Source: Porticoccaceae bacterium
GTDB lineage: Bacteria; Pseudomonadota; Gammaproteobacteria; Pseudomonadales; Porticoccaceae
Assembly (NCBI GenBank): GCA_030741175.1
Contig: JASLVT010000021.1
Coordinates: 1 to 11,604 of the forward strand
Direction: 5' to 3'
DNA length: 11,604 nucleotides
A program made the translations under genes and the position numbers. This document shows, one piece after another, positions 1-6,942 of the stretch (the stretch's first letter is position 1; each line of letters begins with the position of its first letter). The notes under the pieces are model-generated. The model saw only the letters and a program-made list of their open reading frames with translations. It made no database searches and was not told where the DNA came from.

Positions 1-1
1 C

Positions 2-1021
2 CTATTCGAAAAGCTTGAACTTCCGGTGCTGAAGAAAACCGCAAAAGGCGCTCCCTCTACCAAGGAAGAGGTATTGCAGGAGCTGGCCCTTGACTACCCA
101 TTGCCAAAAGTACTGCTAGAACACCGTGGCTTGGCCAAGCTGAAGTCAACTTACACCGACAAGTTGCCAACCATGATAAATCCGTCGACCAAACGGATTC
201 ATACTTCTTATCATCAAGCGGGTACGGCCACGGGCCGACTATCATCCTCGGATCCCAATCTACAGAATATTCCTGTGCGCACCTCTGAGGGTCGTCGTGT
301 ACGTCAAGCATTTATCGCCTCGCAAAATAGCCATATAGTGGCTGCAGACTATTCACAAATTGAATTGCGGATTATGGCGCATCTCTCTGAGGATCCCAGC
401 CTATTGTCAGCATTTGCGGCCGGTGAGGATATTCATCGCGCCACAGCCTCAGAGGTATTTGCAGTAACCAAAGAGCAGGTTACAGCTGATATGCGACGCA
501 ACGCCAAGGCAATTAACTTCGGACTCATTTATGGTATGTCCGCCTTTGGCTTGGCAAGGCAATTAAATATTGGCCGCAAGCAGGCGGCAGAATATATTGA
601 ACTCTATTTTGAGCGTTACCCCGGTGTACAAAACTATATGAATAATATTCGCCACACCGCGGCAGAACAGGGCTATGTGGAAACGGTCTTTGGACGCCGG
701 TTATACCTTCCTGAGATAAATTCACGCAACGGTATGCGTCGCCAGGCCGCTGAGCGAACAGCTATTAATGCGCCCATGCAGGGTACCGCTGCCGATATTA
801 TTAAATTGGCCATGATACAGGTTGATGATTGGTTACAAAGTGCCAAACTGGAAAGCCGTATGATTATGCAAGTACATGACGAACTAGTCCTTGAAGTACC
901 CAGTGCCGAGATGGATATTGTCCAGCAAGGCCTGACCAGCCTGATGGAGAATGCTACTAGCTTATTGGTACCATTAGTGGTTGATGTCGGCGTTGGTGAC
1001 AACTGGGATGAAGCGCATTAA
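2..1021 (+). CDS. polA: DNA polymerase I, C-terminal polymerase domain (5'-truncated by window edge)
   Basis: This is the last 339 codons of DNA polymerase I, which fills gaps and replaces RNA primers during replication and repair. The frame is open from base 2, so the gene begins outside the window; the GTG at 26 is internal (the frame reads [12 protein letters not shown] across it). Family A palm and finger motifs are intact: motif A (DYSQIELR, from base 347), motif B ([14 protein letters not shown], 494-535) with the Phe typical of enzymes that exclude dideoxynucleotides, and motif C (QVHDE, 869-883) carrying the second catalytic Asp. The reading ends with GDNWDEAH and TAA, the usual family terminus. 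The 5' nuclease and 3'-5' exonuclease domains are not visible. The next plus-strand element is the small RNA candidate at about 1135, the same order as polA-spf in E. coli and polA-ersA in Pseudomonas. Confidence 0.98.
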   Translation, partial: LFEKLELPVLKKTAKGAPSTKEEVLQELALDYPLPKVLLEHRGLAKLKSTYTDKLPTMINPSTKRIHTSYHQAGTATGRLSSSDPNLQNIPVRTSEGRRVRQAFIASQNSHIVAADYSQIELRIMAHLSEDPSLLSAFAAGEDIHRATASEVFAVTKEQVTADMRRNAKAINFGLIYGMSAFGLARQLNIGRKQAAEYIELYFERYPGVQNYMNNIRHTAAEQGYVETVFGRRLYLPEINSRNGMRRQAAERTAINAPMQGTAADIIKLAMIQVDDWLQSAKLESRMIMQVHDELVLEVPSAEMDIVQQGLTSLMENATSLLVPLVVDVGVGDNWDEAH

Positions 1022-1103
1022 CTCCAAGAGCAGACAATAATGGCGCGTTTTAGCGTTAAAAATTGCCACAATCAAAAATTTTTCGAATTTTTTAAATTTT
1101 TCG

Positions 1104-1131
1104 GGAACTTGTTGTAAAAGCTGTGTCTAAA
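1104..1131 (+). promoter_or_regulatory. Sigma-E/AlgU-like promoter of the small RNA downstream of polA
   Basis: GGAACTT at 1104-1110 followed by TCTAAA at 1126-1131 resembles the extracytoplasmic-stress sigma factor consensus (GAACTT, then TCTGA or TCTAA). The spacer between GAACTT and TCTAA is 15 bases, one shorter than the usual 16, which is the main weakness. Upstream, 1060-1100 is rich in A and T tracts, as often seen before such promoters. No sigma-70 promoter with acceptable spacing is visible here. Pseudomonas ErsA, at the same genomic position, is known to depend on AlgU, which supports the reading; a start near 1135 is inferred. Confidence 0.5.
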
Positions 1132-1134
1132 GAG

Positions 1135-1244
1135 GGGTACAACGAAGTGACATCATATTCTCCCCCGATTAGATGTGTGTATAGTAAGTAATACTCTCCG
1201 AGTAGCAAAGTAACCCCCGATCCAGGTTGGATCGGGGGTTTTTT
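1135..1244 (+). ncRNA. Putative Spot 42/ErsA-like small regulatory RNA
   Basis: The polA-engB gap holds a transcript-like unit of about 110 bases: a promoter-like sequence just upstream, no ORF worth reporting, and a strong intrinsic terminator. The 5' end contains GGGTACA (1135-1141), which matches the remembered start of E. coli Spot 42. A C-rich stretch TCTCCCCCGATT (1159-1170) could pair with purine-rich ribosome binding sites. A short hairpin TACTC-TCC-GAGTA (1192-1204) lies before the terminator stem (1212-1240). Spot 42 is 109 nt and also lies between polA and yihA/engB; Pseudomonas ErsA holds the same place. Position, size, layout and terminator are seen directly or follow from the sequence. 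Homology and regulatory function are inferred, and the exact 5' end is a guess. Confidence 0.62.
1212..1244 (+). terminator. Intrinsic terminator of the small RNA
   Basis: A perfect 12-bp stem, AACCCCCGATCC (1212-1223) with GGATCGGGGGTT (1229-1240), closes a 5-base loop and runs into a T tract (1239-1244). The minus strand lacks a T tract after the hairpin, so it should stop plus-strand transcripts only, not engB transcripts. Confidence 0.93.
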
Positions 1245-1311
1245 GTGACCTTGGCATTTTAGTCAGGTAGTGTGTCAGGCAGTATCGTCAGATAATACTG
1301 ATGATTTAGAC

Positions 1312-1941
1312 TTAGGTATCTGCTAGATCAGCATTCAACCAATGATTGAGCTGTTGCTCTAATGCTGACAAACCCTGCTTTTTAAGTGCAGAAAATGTTT
1401 GCACAGATAATAGGGTGCAACCTGGATCCATATCCCTTAATAGTGTTTCAACCCTTAATCTTGCATTTTCCGCTGGTCCTCTTTTGATTTTGTCGGCTTT
1501 GGTCAACAAGATATGAACAGGTAAACTCGCTTGAGCAGCCCAGTTGAGCATTTGTTGGTCGTAGTCCTGCAAAGGGTGACGAATATCCATCAGCAAGATA
1601 AGACCAGCCAAGCTCTCTCGCATCTGTAGATAATTCGCCAAGTGTCGATCCCACTCTGCTTTCATGGCCCTCGGCACCTTGGCATAACCATATCCAGGTA
1701 GATCAACCAGACGTTTGTTTTCAGTTAATTGAAAGAAATTAATAAGCTGAGTACGCCCCGGTGTTTTACTAGTGCGAGCTAGCCCTCTTTTTCGGGTAAG
1801 GGCATTGATGGCGCTCGATTTGCCCGCATTTGAGCGTCCAGCGAACGCAACTTCACTGCCGGTGTCGACAGGACACTCCTTAATGGTTGGAGCGCTAGTC
1901 AAAAATTCAGCGATCTGATAGTTGATTGCAAATGAATCCAT
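1312..1941 (-). CDS. engB: Ribosome biogenesis GTP-binding protein EngB/YihA/YsxC
   Basis: A 209-residue TRAFAC-class GTPase of the EngB (YihA/YsxC) family, known to be needed for assembly of the 50S ribosomal subunit. GTPase motifs are in order: G1 GRSNAGKS (35-42), G2 region with Thr in TPGRTQ (60-65), G3 DLPG (80-83) within the family-typical [11 protein letters not shown]4 TKAD (147-150), and G5 around SALKK (184-188). Length is normal and the protein is cytoplasmic. The ATG at 1939-1941 is the first usable start after an in-frame stop, but no clear Shine-Dalgarno sequence precedes it. It is divergent from the cytochrome c4 gene across about 137 bases and converges on the small RNA. Bases 1262-1305, just after its stop, contain two copies of GTCAGGYAGT and a weak hairpin without a T tract, so no clear terminator is seen. 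Confidence 0.97.
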   Translation of the reverse strand: MDSFAINYQIAEFLTSAPTIKECPVDTGSEVAFAGRSNAGKSSAINALTRKRGLARTSKTPGRTQLINFFQLTENKRLVDLPGYGYAKVPRAMKAEWDRHLANYLQMRESLAGLILLMDIRHPLQDYDQQMLNWAAQASLPVHILLTKADKIKRGPAENARLRVETLLRDMDPGCTLLSVQTFSALKKQGLSALEQQLNHWLNADLADT

Positions 1942-1961
1942 AAAAGAGCTGCCAAGTAGCT

Positions 1962-1990
1962 GTAAGAAATCCAGTTAATTGGTATATAAT
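1962..1990 (+). promoter_or_regulatory. Probable sigma-70 promoter of the cytochrome c4-dsbA unit
   Basis: A perfect -10 hexamer TATAAT lies at 1985-1990 and is followed directly by GCGCGCGCC, a GC-rich discriminator of the kind often linked to growth-rate control. The -35 region at 1961-1967 (TGTAAGA) is poor, so an activator may help. The start would be near 1997, giving an untranslated leader of about 80 bases, with a small hairpin TTAGC/GCTAA at 2000-2016. Confidence 0.45.
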
Positions 1991-2078
1991 GCGCGCGCCT
2001 TAGCCAACAGAGCTAATGTTCAATGGTCGTGCGTATACACCGGCGACTATTCTAGCGGATTGCGAGAGTTGATTAACC

Positions 2079-2720
2079 ATGAAAAAAAGCTTTTTAAGTA
2101 TTATTTGTTTATTGCTGACATTGACAGCGAATCAGTCATTGGCTGCGGGCGATGCTGCGGCTGGTGAATCTAAGGTCGCTATGTGTACAGCCTGCCATGG
2201 CAATGATGGCAATAGTATGGTCGCTGCATTTCCCAAGCTCGCTGGGCTGGGTGAAAAATATATTACTGCTCAGTTACGGCAAGTAAAGTCCGGTGAGCGT
2301 GTGATTGTTGAGATGACTGGTATGCTAGATGCCTCCTCCGATCAAGATTTGCAGGATATGGCCGCCTACTATGACAGCCAAACGCGACAGATATCCGGTG
2401 CCAAAGATATTTCGCTAGTGGGTATTAGCGATCCTGATGAAGCGCTTTATTTTGGCGAGAAAGTTTATCGTGGTGGCAATATGAAAACTGGTGTTGCTGC
2501 CTGTACAGGTTGTCATTCTCCTTCAGGTAATGGCAATAACCCTGCCGGCTACCCTGCCTTGGGTGGTCAGCACGCTGACTATATCGAAAAACAACTTTTG
2601 GCCTACCGTCGCGGTGAACGCGCTGGTGGTGAAAATGCTAAGATTATGCAAGGCGTTGCTGCCAACCTTAGCGATAAAGAAATCAAGGCAGTAGCAAATT
2701 ATATTTCAGGTTTAAATTAA
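2079..2720 (+). CDS. cc4: Cytochrome c4, periplasmic diheme electron carrier
   Basis: A 213-residue diheme c-type cytochrome. A signal peptide (Lys-Lys, hydrophobic residues 5-16, cleavage near SLAA at 20-23) sends it to the periplasm. Two tandem cytochrome c domains carry heme-binding CTACH (36-40) and CTGCH (142-146). Met79 or Met82 and Met190 are likely the distal iron ligands. Domain duplication and length match cytochrome c4, which passes electrons to terminal oxidases, notably cbb3 type, in Pseudomonas and relatives. The ATG is preceded by GAGAG (2064-2068), a rather distant ribosome binding site. dsbA starts 44 bases after the stop with no terminator between, so the two are probably co-transcribed, as in Pseudomonas. 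Maturation requires the Ccm machinery, which is not in this window. Confidence 0.95.
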   Translation: MKKSFLSIICLLLTLTANQSLAAGDAAAGESKVAMCTACHGNDGNSMVAAFPKLAGLGEKYITAQLRQVKSGERVIVEMTGMLDASSDQDLQDMAAYYDSQTRQISGAKDISLVGISDPDEALYFGEKVYRGGNMKTGVAACTGCHSPSGNGNNPAGYPALGGQHADYIEKQLLAYRRGERAGGENAKIMQGVAANLSDKEIKAVANYISGLN

Positions 2721-2764
2721 TTTATTGCCGCTACGAGTAGCTGTGTAGCGATGGGGCATTACCG

Positions 2765-3406
2765 ATGACGAACTGGATGAAACGCTTAATTTTTCTTGCC
2801 ATGATCTTCCCAATGGCTATGTGTCAGGCGCAGGGTGATCAATATCAGGCTGGTGTGCATTATGAGGTTTTGCCGCAGAGTATCAGAACGGCAGACCCCA
2901 ATAAGATTGAGGTCAATGAAGTATTTTCATATACCTGTAGTCATTGCTATAACTTTGAATCTGTTATTCACCCTTGGTCCGAAACACTGGCTGCCGATGT
3001 GGATTTTCAGCGTACCCCAGCAGTATGGCAACCGGCACTAGAGCCTTATGCTCGCGCTTACTTTAGTGCTAAAGCGCTCAAGGTTTTGGATAAGGTGCAT
3101 ATTCCAATTTTCGAAGCCATTCATGTGCAGAGAAAATCTGTTCGTACGGAGCAGGATATTGCGGCCATCTTTGTTGCTCAGGGTGTCGATAAAGCAAAGT
3201 TTAGCCAAGTCTATAATTCGTTTGGCATCAATAGCCTTGTCAATCAAGCCAAATCGAGGGTGCGTGGTTATCGCGTTCAGGGCACTCCAGAAGTGATCGT
3301 GAACGGTAAATACCGCGTAAGCACCCGCAACGCCGGTGGTTTTAACGGAATGTTAAAAGTTGCGGAATTCCTTATAGACAAGGAGCGTGCCGCCCGAGCT
3401 AAATAG
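2765..3406 (+). CDS. dsbA: Thiol:disulfide interchange protein DsbA
   Basis: A 213-residue periplasmic disulfide oxidase of the thioredoxin fold with an inserted helical domain. It transfers its disulfide to newly exported proteins and is re-oxidised by DsbB. A signal peptide covers about residues 1-23. The active site is CSHC (58-61) in the context FSYTCSHCYNFE; E. coli has CPHC. The cis-proline loop is QGTPEV, with Pro175. Length is normal. The ATG at 2765 is preceded by a GGGG ribosome binding site (about 2753-2757); the ATG at 2777 is a possible alternative start. Cys20 in the signal peptide sits in PMAMC, which does not fit a lipobox well, so a soluble protein is more likely than a lipoprotein. 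It lies downstream of cytochrome c4 and ends at the terminator at 3428. Confidence 0.96.
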   Translation: MTNWMKRLIFLAMIFPMAMCQAQGDQYQAGVHYEVLPQSIRTADPNKIEVNEVFSYTCSHCYNFESVIHPWSETLAADVDFQRTPAVWQPALEPYARAYFSAKALKVLDKVHIPIFEAIHVQRKSVRTEQDIAAIFVAQGVDKAKFSQVYNSFGINSLVNQAKSRVRGYRVQGTPEVIVNGKYRVSTRNAGGFNGMLKVAEFLIDKERAARAK

Positions 3407-3427
3407 TCTTCAGTCAACATGGCGCAG

Positions 3428-3457
3428 AAATACGCTGTTTTAACAGCGTATTTTTTT
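3428..3457 (+). terminator. Intrinsic terminator after dsbA
   Basis: The inverted repeat AAATACGCTGTT / AACAGCGTATTT (3428-3453) forms a hairpin followed by a run of seven Ts (3451-3457). It lies 21 bases after the dsbA stop and separates the cytochrome c4-dsbA unit from serC. The A run before the stem and the T run after it are symmetric, so it could act on both strands, although no minus-strand gene ends here. Confidence 0.88.
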
Positions 3458-3480
3458 GTCATCAACATTCCAATCAGCTG

Positions 3481-3587
3481 TTAGATAATGACTATATAGA
3501 GGAAAGTACTTTATCTAAAAGCGACCTATAGGTACTATGTAGCCCCTTTTTTTGTAGCTTTTTTATCCATCTAGACTAAATGCCATC
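3481..3587 (+). promoter_or_regulatory. serC upstream region with inverted repeat and palindrome
   Basis: Between the dsbA terminator and serC lie an 8-bp perfect inverted repeat TTAGATAA (3481-3488) / TTATCTAA (3511-3518) and a 10-bp palindrome ACCTATAGGT (3524-3533), then T-rich sequence (3547-3566). These may be operator sites or leader structure. TACTAT (3533-3538) with TTTATC (3510-3515) at 17-base spacing is a weak promoter candidate. A three-codon ORF (ATGCCATCATGA, 3580-3591) overlaps the serC start codon. No clear ribosome binding site precedes serC. Confidence 0.35.
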
Positions 3588-4703
3588 ATGAAGCCAACAG
3601 TTAAGCCGAAGAATCCAAACTTCTCCTCTGGTCCATGCTCCAAGCGACCGGGTTATGATATTGCTAACCTAGATATCTCCACTCTGGGTCGTTCACATAG
3701 ATCCGCGATTGGTAAGACTGCTCTGGGTCGTGCCTGTGTTGAAACTGCCGATATTTTGGGATTACCCGAAGGTTACCGGGTTGGTGTAGTCCCCGCGTCT
3801 GATACAGGTGCTGTGGAAATGATTATGTGGTCGGTGCTAGGTGCACGACCAGTGGACATATTCGCTTGGGAATCATTTGGCGCCGGTTGGCTTACAGATG
3901 CCACGAAACAGCTCAAATTGGATCAACTCAATAGCTACACGGCTGACTATGGCCTATTGCCAGATATGACCCAAGCCAACCCAGATCATGATTGTATTTT
4001 CACTTGGAATGGCACCACGGCGGGAGTCAAAGTTCCCAATGCCGATTGGATTAGTGATGAGCGCACAGGGTTAACGATCTGTGATGCCACGTCGGCGGTC
4101 TTTGCGATGGACATGCCTTGGGAAAAACTAGATGTGGTTACCTATAGTTGGCAGAAAGTGCTGGGTGGAGAAGGGGCACATGGCATGCTTATTCTTAGCC
4201 CGCGCGCGGTAGAACGTCTCGAAAGCTATACGCCACCTTGGCCCCTGCCAAAAATCTTTCGTATGACCAAGGGGGGCAAATTAATTGAGGGTATTTTCCG
4301 TGGTGAAACGATCAATACTCCCTCGATGCTTTGTGTTGCAGATTATTTGGACGCACTAGATTGGATTCGATCTATCGGTGGACTGCCCGCGGCGATCGCC
4401 AAATCGGAAGCTAACTTAAAAGTGCTAAAAGACTTTGTCGCTACGCGACCCTGGGCGCATTTTTTAGCACGTGAGGATGACCAGCTATCCAATACCAGTG
4501 TCTGTCTCAGCCTAGACTTGGATGCCGATAAGGTAAAACAGATCGTCAAATTACTCGATGCCGAAGCTGTTGCTTATGATATTGGTGCCTATCGCGACGC
4601 GCCTGCGGGGCTGCGAATTTGGTGCGGTGCCACAGTTGAACAAGCTGATGTCGAAGCACTGATTCCCTGGCTTGACTGGGCCTATGAACAAGTAAACCAG
4701 TAA
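3588..4703 (+). CDS. serC: Phosphoserine aminotransferase, alphaproteobacterial/Methanosarcina-type SerC
   Basis: A PLP-dependent class V aminotransferase of 371 residues that converts 3-phosphohydroxypyruvate and glutamate to phosphoserine and 2-oxoglutarate, the second step of serine synthesis. Features seen: [12 protein letters not shown] (11-22), the [10 protein letters not shown] segment (69-78), CDATSA (165-170), the PLP lysine in SWQKVLGGE (Lys190), and [11 protein letters not shown] (351-361). Throughout, it resembles the SerC version usual in alphaproteobacteria rather than the E. coli enzyme (362 residues, beginning near FNFSSGPAMLP). The product is cytoplasmic. serA starts 39 bases after its stop, so the two are very likely one operon supplying consecutive steps. 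The ATG is chosen because the family motif follows ten residues later; the ribosome binding site is weak. Subtype assignment rests on remembered family sequences. Confidence 0.95.
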   Translation: MKPTVKPKNPNFSSGPCSKRPGYDIANLDISTLGRSHRSAIGKTALGRACVETADILGLPEGYRVGVVPASDTGAVEMIMWSVLGARPVDIFAWESFGAGWLTDATKQLKLDQLNSYTADYGLLPDMTQANPDHDCIFTWNGTTAGVKVPNADWISDERTGLTICDATSAVFAMDMPWEKLDVVTYSWQKVLGGEGAHGMLILSPRAVERLESYTPPWPLPKIFRMTKGGKLIEGIFRGETINTPSMLCVADYLDALDWIRSIGGLPAAIAKSEANLKVLKDFVATRPWAHFLAREDDQLSNTSVCLSLDLDADKVKQIVKLLDAEAVAYDIGAYRDAPAGLRIWCGATVEQADVEALIPWLDWAYEQVNQ

Positions 4704-4742
4704 TGTAAACGTACGCCATTATTGAAATAACTGAGAAAATTT

Positions 4743-5912
4743 ATGTTTAACATCCGAACTTACAACGCTATTTCCTCAAAAGGTCTAAGCCGATTCAGTG
4801 CAGATAACTACAGTGTTTCCAGTGAGTCTGAATTACCCGAGGGAGTACTCCTGCGCAGTCAGAAACTGCATAACGAAGTGTTGCCTGATTCGGTATTAGC
4901 GGTGGCCAGAGCCGGTGCCGGTACCAATAATATTCCTACCGATAGTTATACCGAGCAAGGGATTGTGGTGTTTAACACGCCAGGTGCCAATGCCAATGCG
5001 GTAAAAGAGTTGATTGTTGCCGGACTGCTGTTGGGGTCTCGCGATATTTATGGCGGTATGAATTATGTACAAGAGCTCAGCCATATGGACGATTCTGGCG
5101 AGATGGGCAAGCTGCTAGAAAAAGAGAAGAAGCGCTTTGCTGGCTCGGAAATTACTGGAAAAACATTAGGCGTAGTTGGCTTGGGCGCCATTGGTTCGAT
5201 TATTGCTAATTTGGCGCTTGATTTAGGCATGGAGGTGATCGGCTATGATCCAGCCATTTCTGTTGAGGCGGCTTGGCAACTCTCCAGTCGGGTTGAGCGC
5301 ATGGACAGCTTGGAGGCACTATTAGGTCGAGCGGATTTTATTACCTTGCATGTGCCAGCGATCCCAGCAACCAGGCATCTTATTAATAAAGATACCTTAG
5401 CGCTGATGAAAAGCAGTGCCAAAATACTAAACTTTGCTCGAGAGGAAATTGTCAGCACTGATGATATGGTCGCCGCATTGGATCAGGGCACAATCGCCGG
5501 TTACATCAGTGATTTCCCCGCGCCAGCATTATTGGGCCGCACTGATGTCCTGCTTATGCCGCATATAGGCGCCAGCACTGAGGAGGCCGAGGAAAATTGT
5601 GCTGTTATGGCCGCCGATCAATTGATGGACTACCTTGAAAACGGCAATATCCGCAACTCGGTAAACTATCCCCCGACAAAAATGGCCCGCAATGGTGGGT
5701 CTCGCATTACCTTTACCAACAACAATGTGCCCAAGGTATTGGGTAGCGTGCTTTCGGTACTGGCAGATGCCGAGCTCAATGTGGTGGACATGGTCAATAA
5801 AAGTCGAGGCGAGATTGCTTACAACATTATCGATGTTGAGGGTGATCTCAGCCCGAGTATAGAGGCGGCTATCGCTGCGGTAGAGGGCGTAGTGCGAGTG
5901 CGTATTATCTAA
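4743..5912 (+). CDS. serA: D-3-phosphoglycerate dehydrogenase, short ACT-domain type
   Basis: A 389-residue NAD-dependent 2-hydroxyacid dehydrogenase that oxidises 3-phosphoglycerate to 3-phosphohydroxypyruvate, the first step of serine synthesis and the substrate source for SerC just upstream. Seen: substrate-loop segment ARAGAGTNNI (55-64), Rossmann motif GVVGLGAIG (143-151) with Asp169 at the second strand for NAD, catalytic Arg233 in FAREEIV, catalytic His274 in MPHIGAST, and a C-terminal ACT domain (about 319-389) likely used for serine feedback. E. coli SerA is 410 residues and more divergent. This form, with NTPGANANAVKEL (78-90) and the RVRII terminus, recalls Firmicutes/Bacteroidetes-type enzymes. 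The usual Glu of the DVFExEP motif is not evident; the equivalent stretch is SDFPAPALLG (256-265). A GAGA ribosome binding site precedes the ATG. Confidence 0.93.
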   Translation: MFNIRTYNAISSKGLSRFSADNYSVSSESELPEGVLLRSQKLHNEVLPDSVLAVARAGAGTNNIPTDSYTEQGIVVFNTPGANANAVKELIVAGLLLGSRDIYGGMNYVQELSHMDDSGEMGKLLEKEKKRFAGSEITGKTLGVVGLGAIGSIIANLALDLGMEVIGYDPAISVEAAWQLSSRVERMDSLEALLGRADFITLHVPAIPATRHLINKDTLALMKSSAKILNFAREEIVSTDDMVAALDQGTIAGYISDFPAPALLGRTDVLLMPHIGASTEEAEENCAVMAADQLMDYLENGNIRNSVNYPPTKMARNGGSRITFTNNNVPKVLGSVLSVLADAELNVVDMVNKSRGEIAYNIIDVEGDLSPSIEAAIAAVEGVVRVRII

Positions 5913-5917
5913 TACGC
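5900..5917. other. Hairpin spanning the serA stop codon
   Basis: A perfect 7-bp inverted repeat GCGTATT (5900-5906) / AATACGC (5911-5917) with loop ATCT includes the serA stop codon. It lies between convergent serA and the AraC-type regulator, which are only 28 bases apart. Neither strand has a T tract after it, so it is not a classical terminator, but it could stabilise both mRNA 3' ends or stop transcription weakly. No other terminator is visible between the two genes. Confidence 0.4.
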
Positions 5918-5940
5918 GAGCCTATCGCAGCATCTCTATT

Positions 5941-6924
5941 CTAGTTAAATAATTTAGCTCTGACGGTGTTGCGATAGTCTTTTGGCGAGTTACCTGACCA
6001 CTGCTTAAATCTCGATGAAAACCAACTGGACTCAGGGTATCCACTATAGTTGGCTATTTCTAGAATCGACAGATCAGTGTTCTTTAAAAGATCACAGGCG
6101 AAGACCATTCTTATTTCTGTCAGATAATCACTGGGTCTGGTTCCTACCGCCCGTTTAAAGCGGCGGTGAAACGTCCGCTCTGTCATGCCGAACTGTTTGG
6201 CGATATCAGCTATCAGCAGAGGTTTGCTTAAATTATCCTGAATCCATATTTGTGCCTGAGCAATTGATTCATCAGCATGCCTAGATGCCAGCTCATTGCC
6301 CAAGCTGAGGGGCTCAGCGATATTGCGAATCTCATGGAAGAAATTACGCTGGGCCTGTTTGGCAATAACTTGACCAAAGATTCGTTCGACCTGATAGACA
6401 ATCAACTCTGCCATCGCATTAACACTGGCGGCGCAGTAAATATTGCCCGCTTTGGTAGTGAAATGCTGGCGCTCAAGTTGCACACGGGGATACGCCTTTT
6501 GTAGTTGGTCAAAATAGTGCCAATGGGTTGTGGTTGGTTTGTCATCGAGCAATCCAGCCTCAGCGAGGAAACAGACACCAGTACCTACGGCAGTCATATT
6601 GATATTATTTTTATGTTGCTCTTGAAGCCAGGGAATGTAGTCGCGATATTTTTTAACGGCGGGACGTGGATTGCGCCAAAGAGCAGGTATATGGATCAAA
6701 TCGCTGTGACATTCTTCACCTAGGCGATGGGTTGGCTGTAACTCAAAGCCTGCTGAAGTGGTTACAGGCAGACCATCGGGGGTGATACGTTGAATAATCA
6801 CATCGCGCACCGGATGTTGTGAGGAGCGACCCATGGCCTCGGCGAATTTAAATATTTCAGCGGCTAATGTGCTGCCGGAAACCAGCATATTGTCACAGAG
6901 TAAAAGAGTCAGGTGAAAGGCCAT
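5941..6924 (-). CDS. GlxA/FtrA-like AraC-family regulator with DJ-1/PfpI-type domain
   Basis: A 327-residue transcriptional regulator. Residues 1 to about 190 resemble the DJ-1/PfpI (class I amidotransferase-like) domain found in GlxA and FtrA relatives, with the elbow Cys118 in GTGVCFLAEAGLL. That domain is thought to sense a small molecule in this family rather than catalyse. Residues 220-320 form the AraC DNA-binding domain with two helix-turn-helix units: IADIAKQFGMTERTFHRRF (238-256) and SILEIANYSGYPESSWF (286-302). The ligand cannot be read from the sequence. It is divergent from fabY across 121 bases, which makes fabY or its own gene possible targets, but such regulators often act elsewhere. 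The ATG at 6922-6924 has no Shine-Dalgarno sequence; an extended -10 element lies just upstream. It converges on serA. Confidence 0.9.
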   Translation of the reverse strand: MAFHLTLLLCDNMLVSGSTLAAEIFKFAEAMGRSSQHPVRDVIIQRITPDGLPVTTSAGFELQPTHRLGEECHSDLIHIPALWRNPRPAVKKYRDYIPWLQEQHKNNINMTAVGTGVCFLAEAGLLDDKPTTTHWHYFDQLQKAYPRVQLERQHFTTKAGNIYCAASVNAMAELIVYQVERIFGQVIAKQAQRNFFHEIRNIAEPLSLGNELASRHADESIAQAQIWIQDNLSKPLLIADIAKQFGMTERTFHRRFKRAVGTRPSDYLTEIRMVFACDLLKNTDLSILEIANYSGYPESSWFSSRFKQWSGNSPKDYRNTVRAKLFN

Positions 6925-6933
6925 AATCGGTGC

Positions 6934-6942
6934 AATATAGCA
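6934..6942 (-). promoter_or_regulatory. Extended -10 promoter of the AraC-type regulator
   Basis: On the minus strand TGCTATATT (plus 6934-6942) is an extended -10 element. The -35, TTAGTT 17 bases upstream, is weak, as is common with extended -10 promoters. Transcription would start near 6927, only about three bases before the ATG at 6924, so the mRNA would be almost leaderless. This fits the missing ribosome binding site. The imperfect palindrome ATTTGGCTAAAT (6945-6956) overlaps the spacer and could be an operator. Confidence 0.42.

Noticed and set aside
26..1021. GTG at 26 as the start of a separate short polymerase gene
   Set aside because: The frame is open upstream to base 2 and the extra residues match the DNA polymerase I sequence, so the gene is simply cut by the window edge.
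1060..1103. AT-only hairpin as a polA terminator
   Set aside because: The AAAAATT/AATTTTT pairing is too weak for a terminator; an A-tract element upstream of the small RNA promoter is a better reading.
1979..2167. 62-codon ORF at the start of the cytochrome c4 gene
   Set aside because: It begins inside the -10 region and overlaps cytochrome c4 in another frame, with no recognisable domain.
5900..5917. Bidirectional intrinsic terminator between serA and the regulator
   Set aside because: The hairpin is perfect but neither strand has a T tract, so it is listed only as a hairpin.
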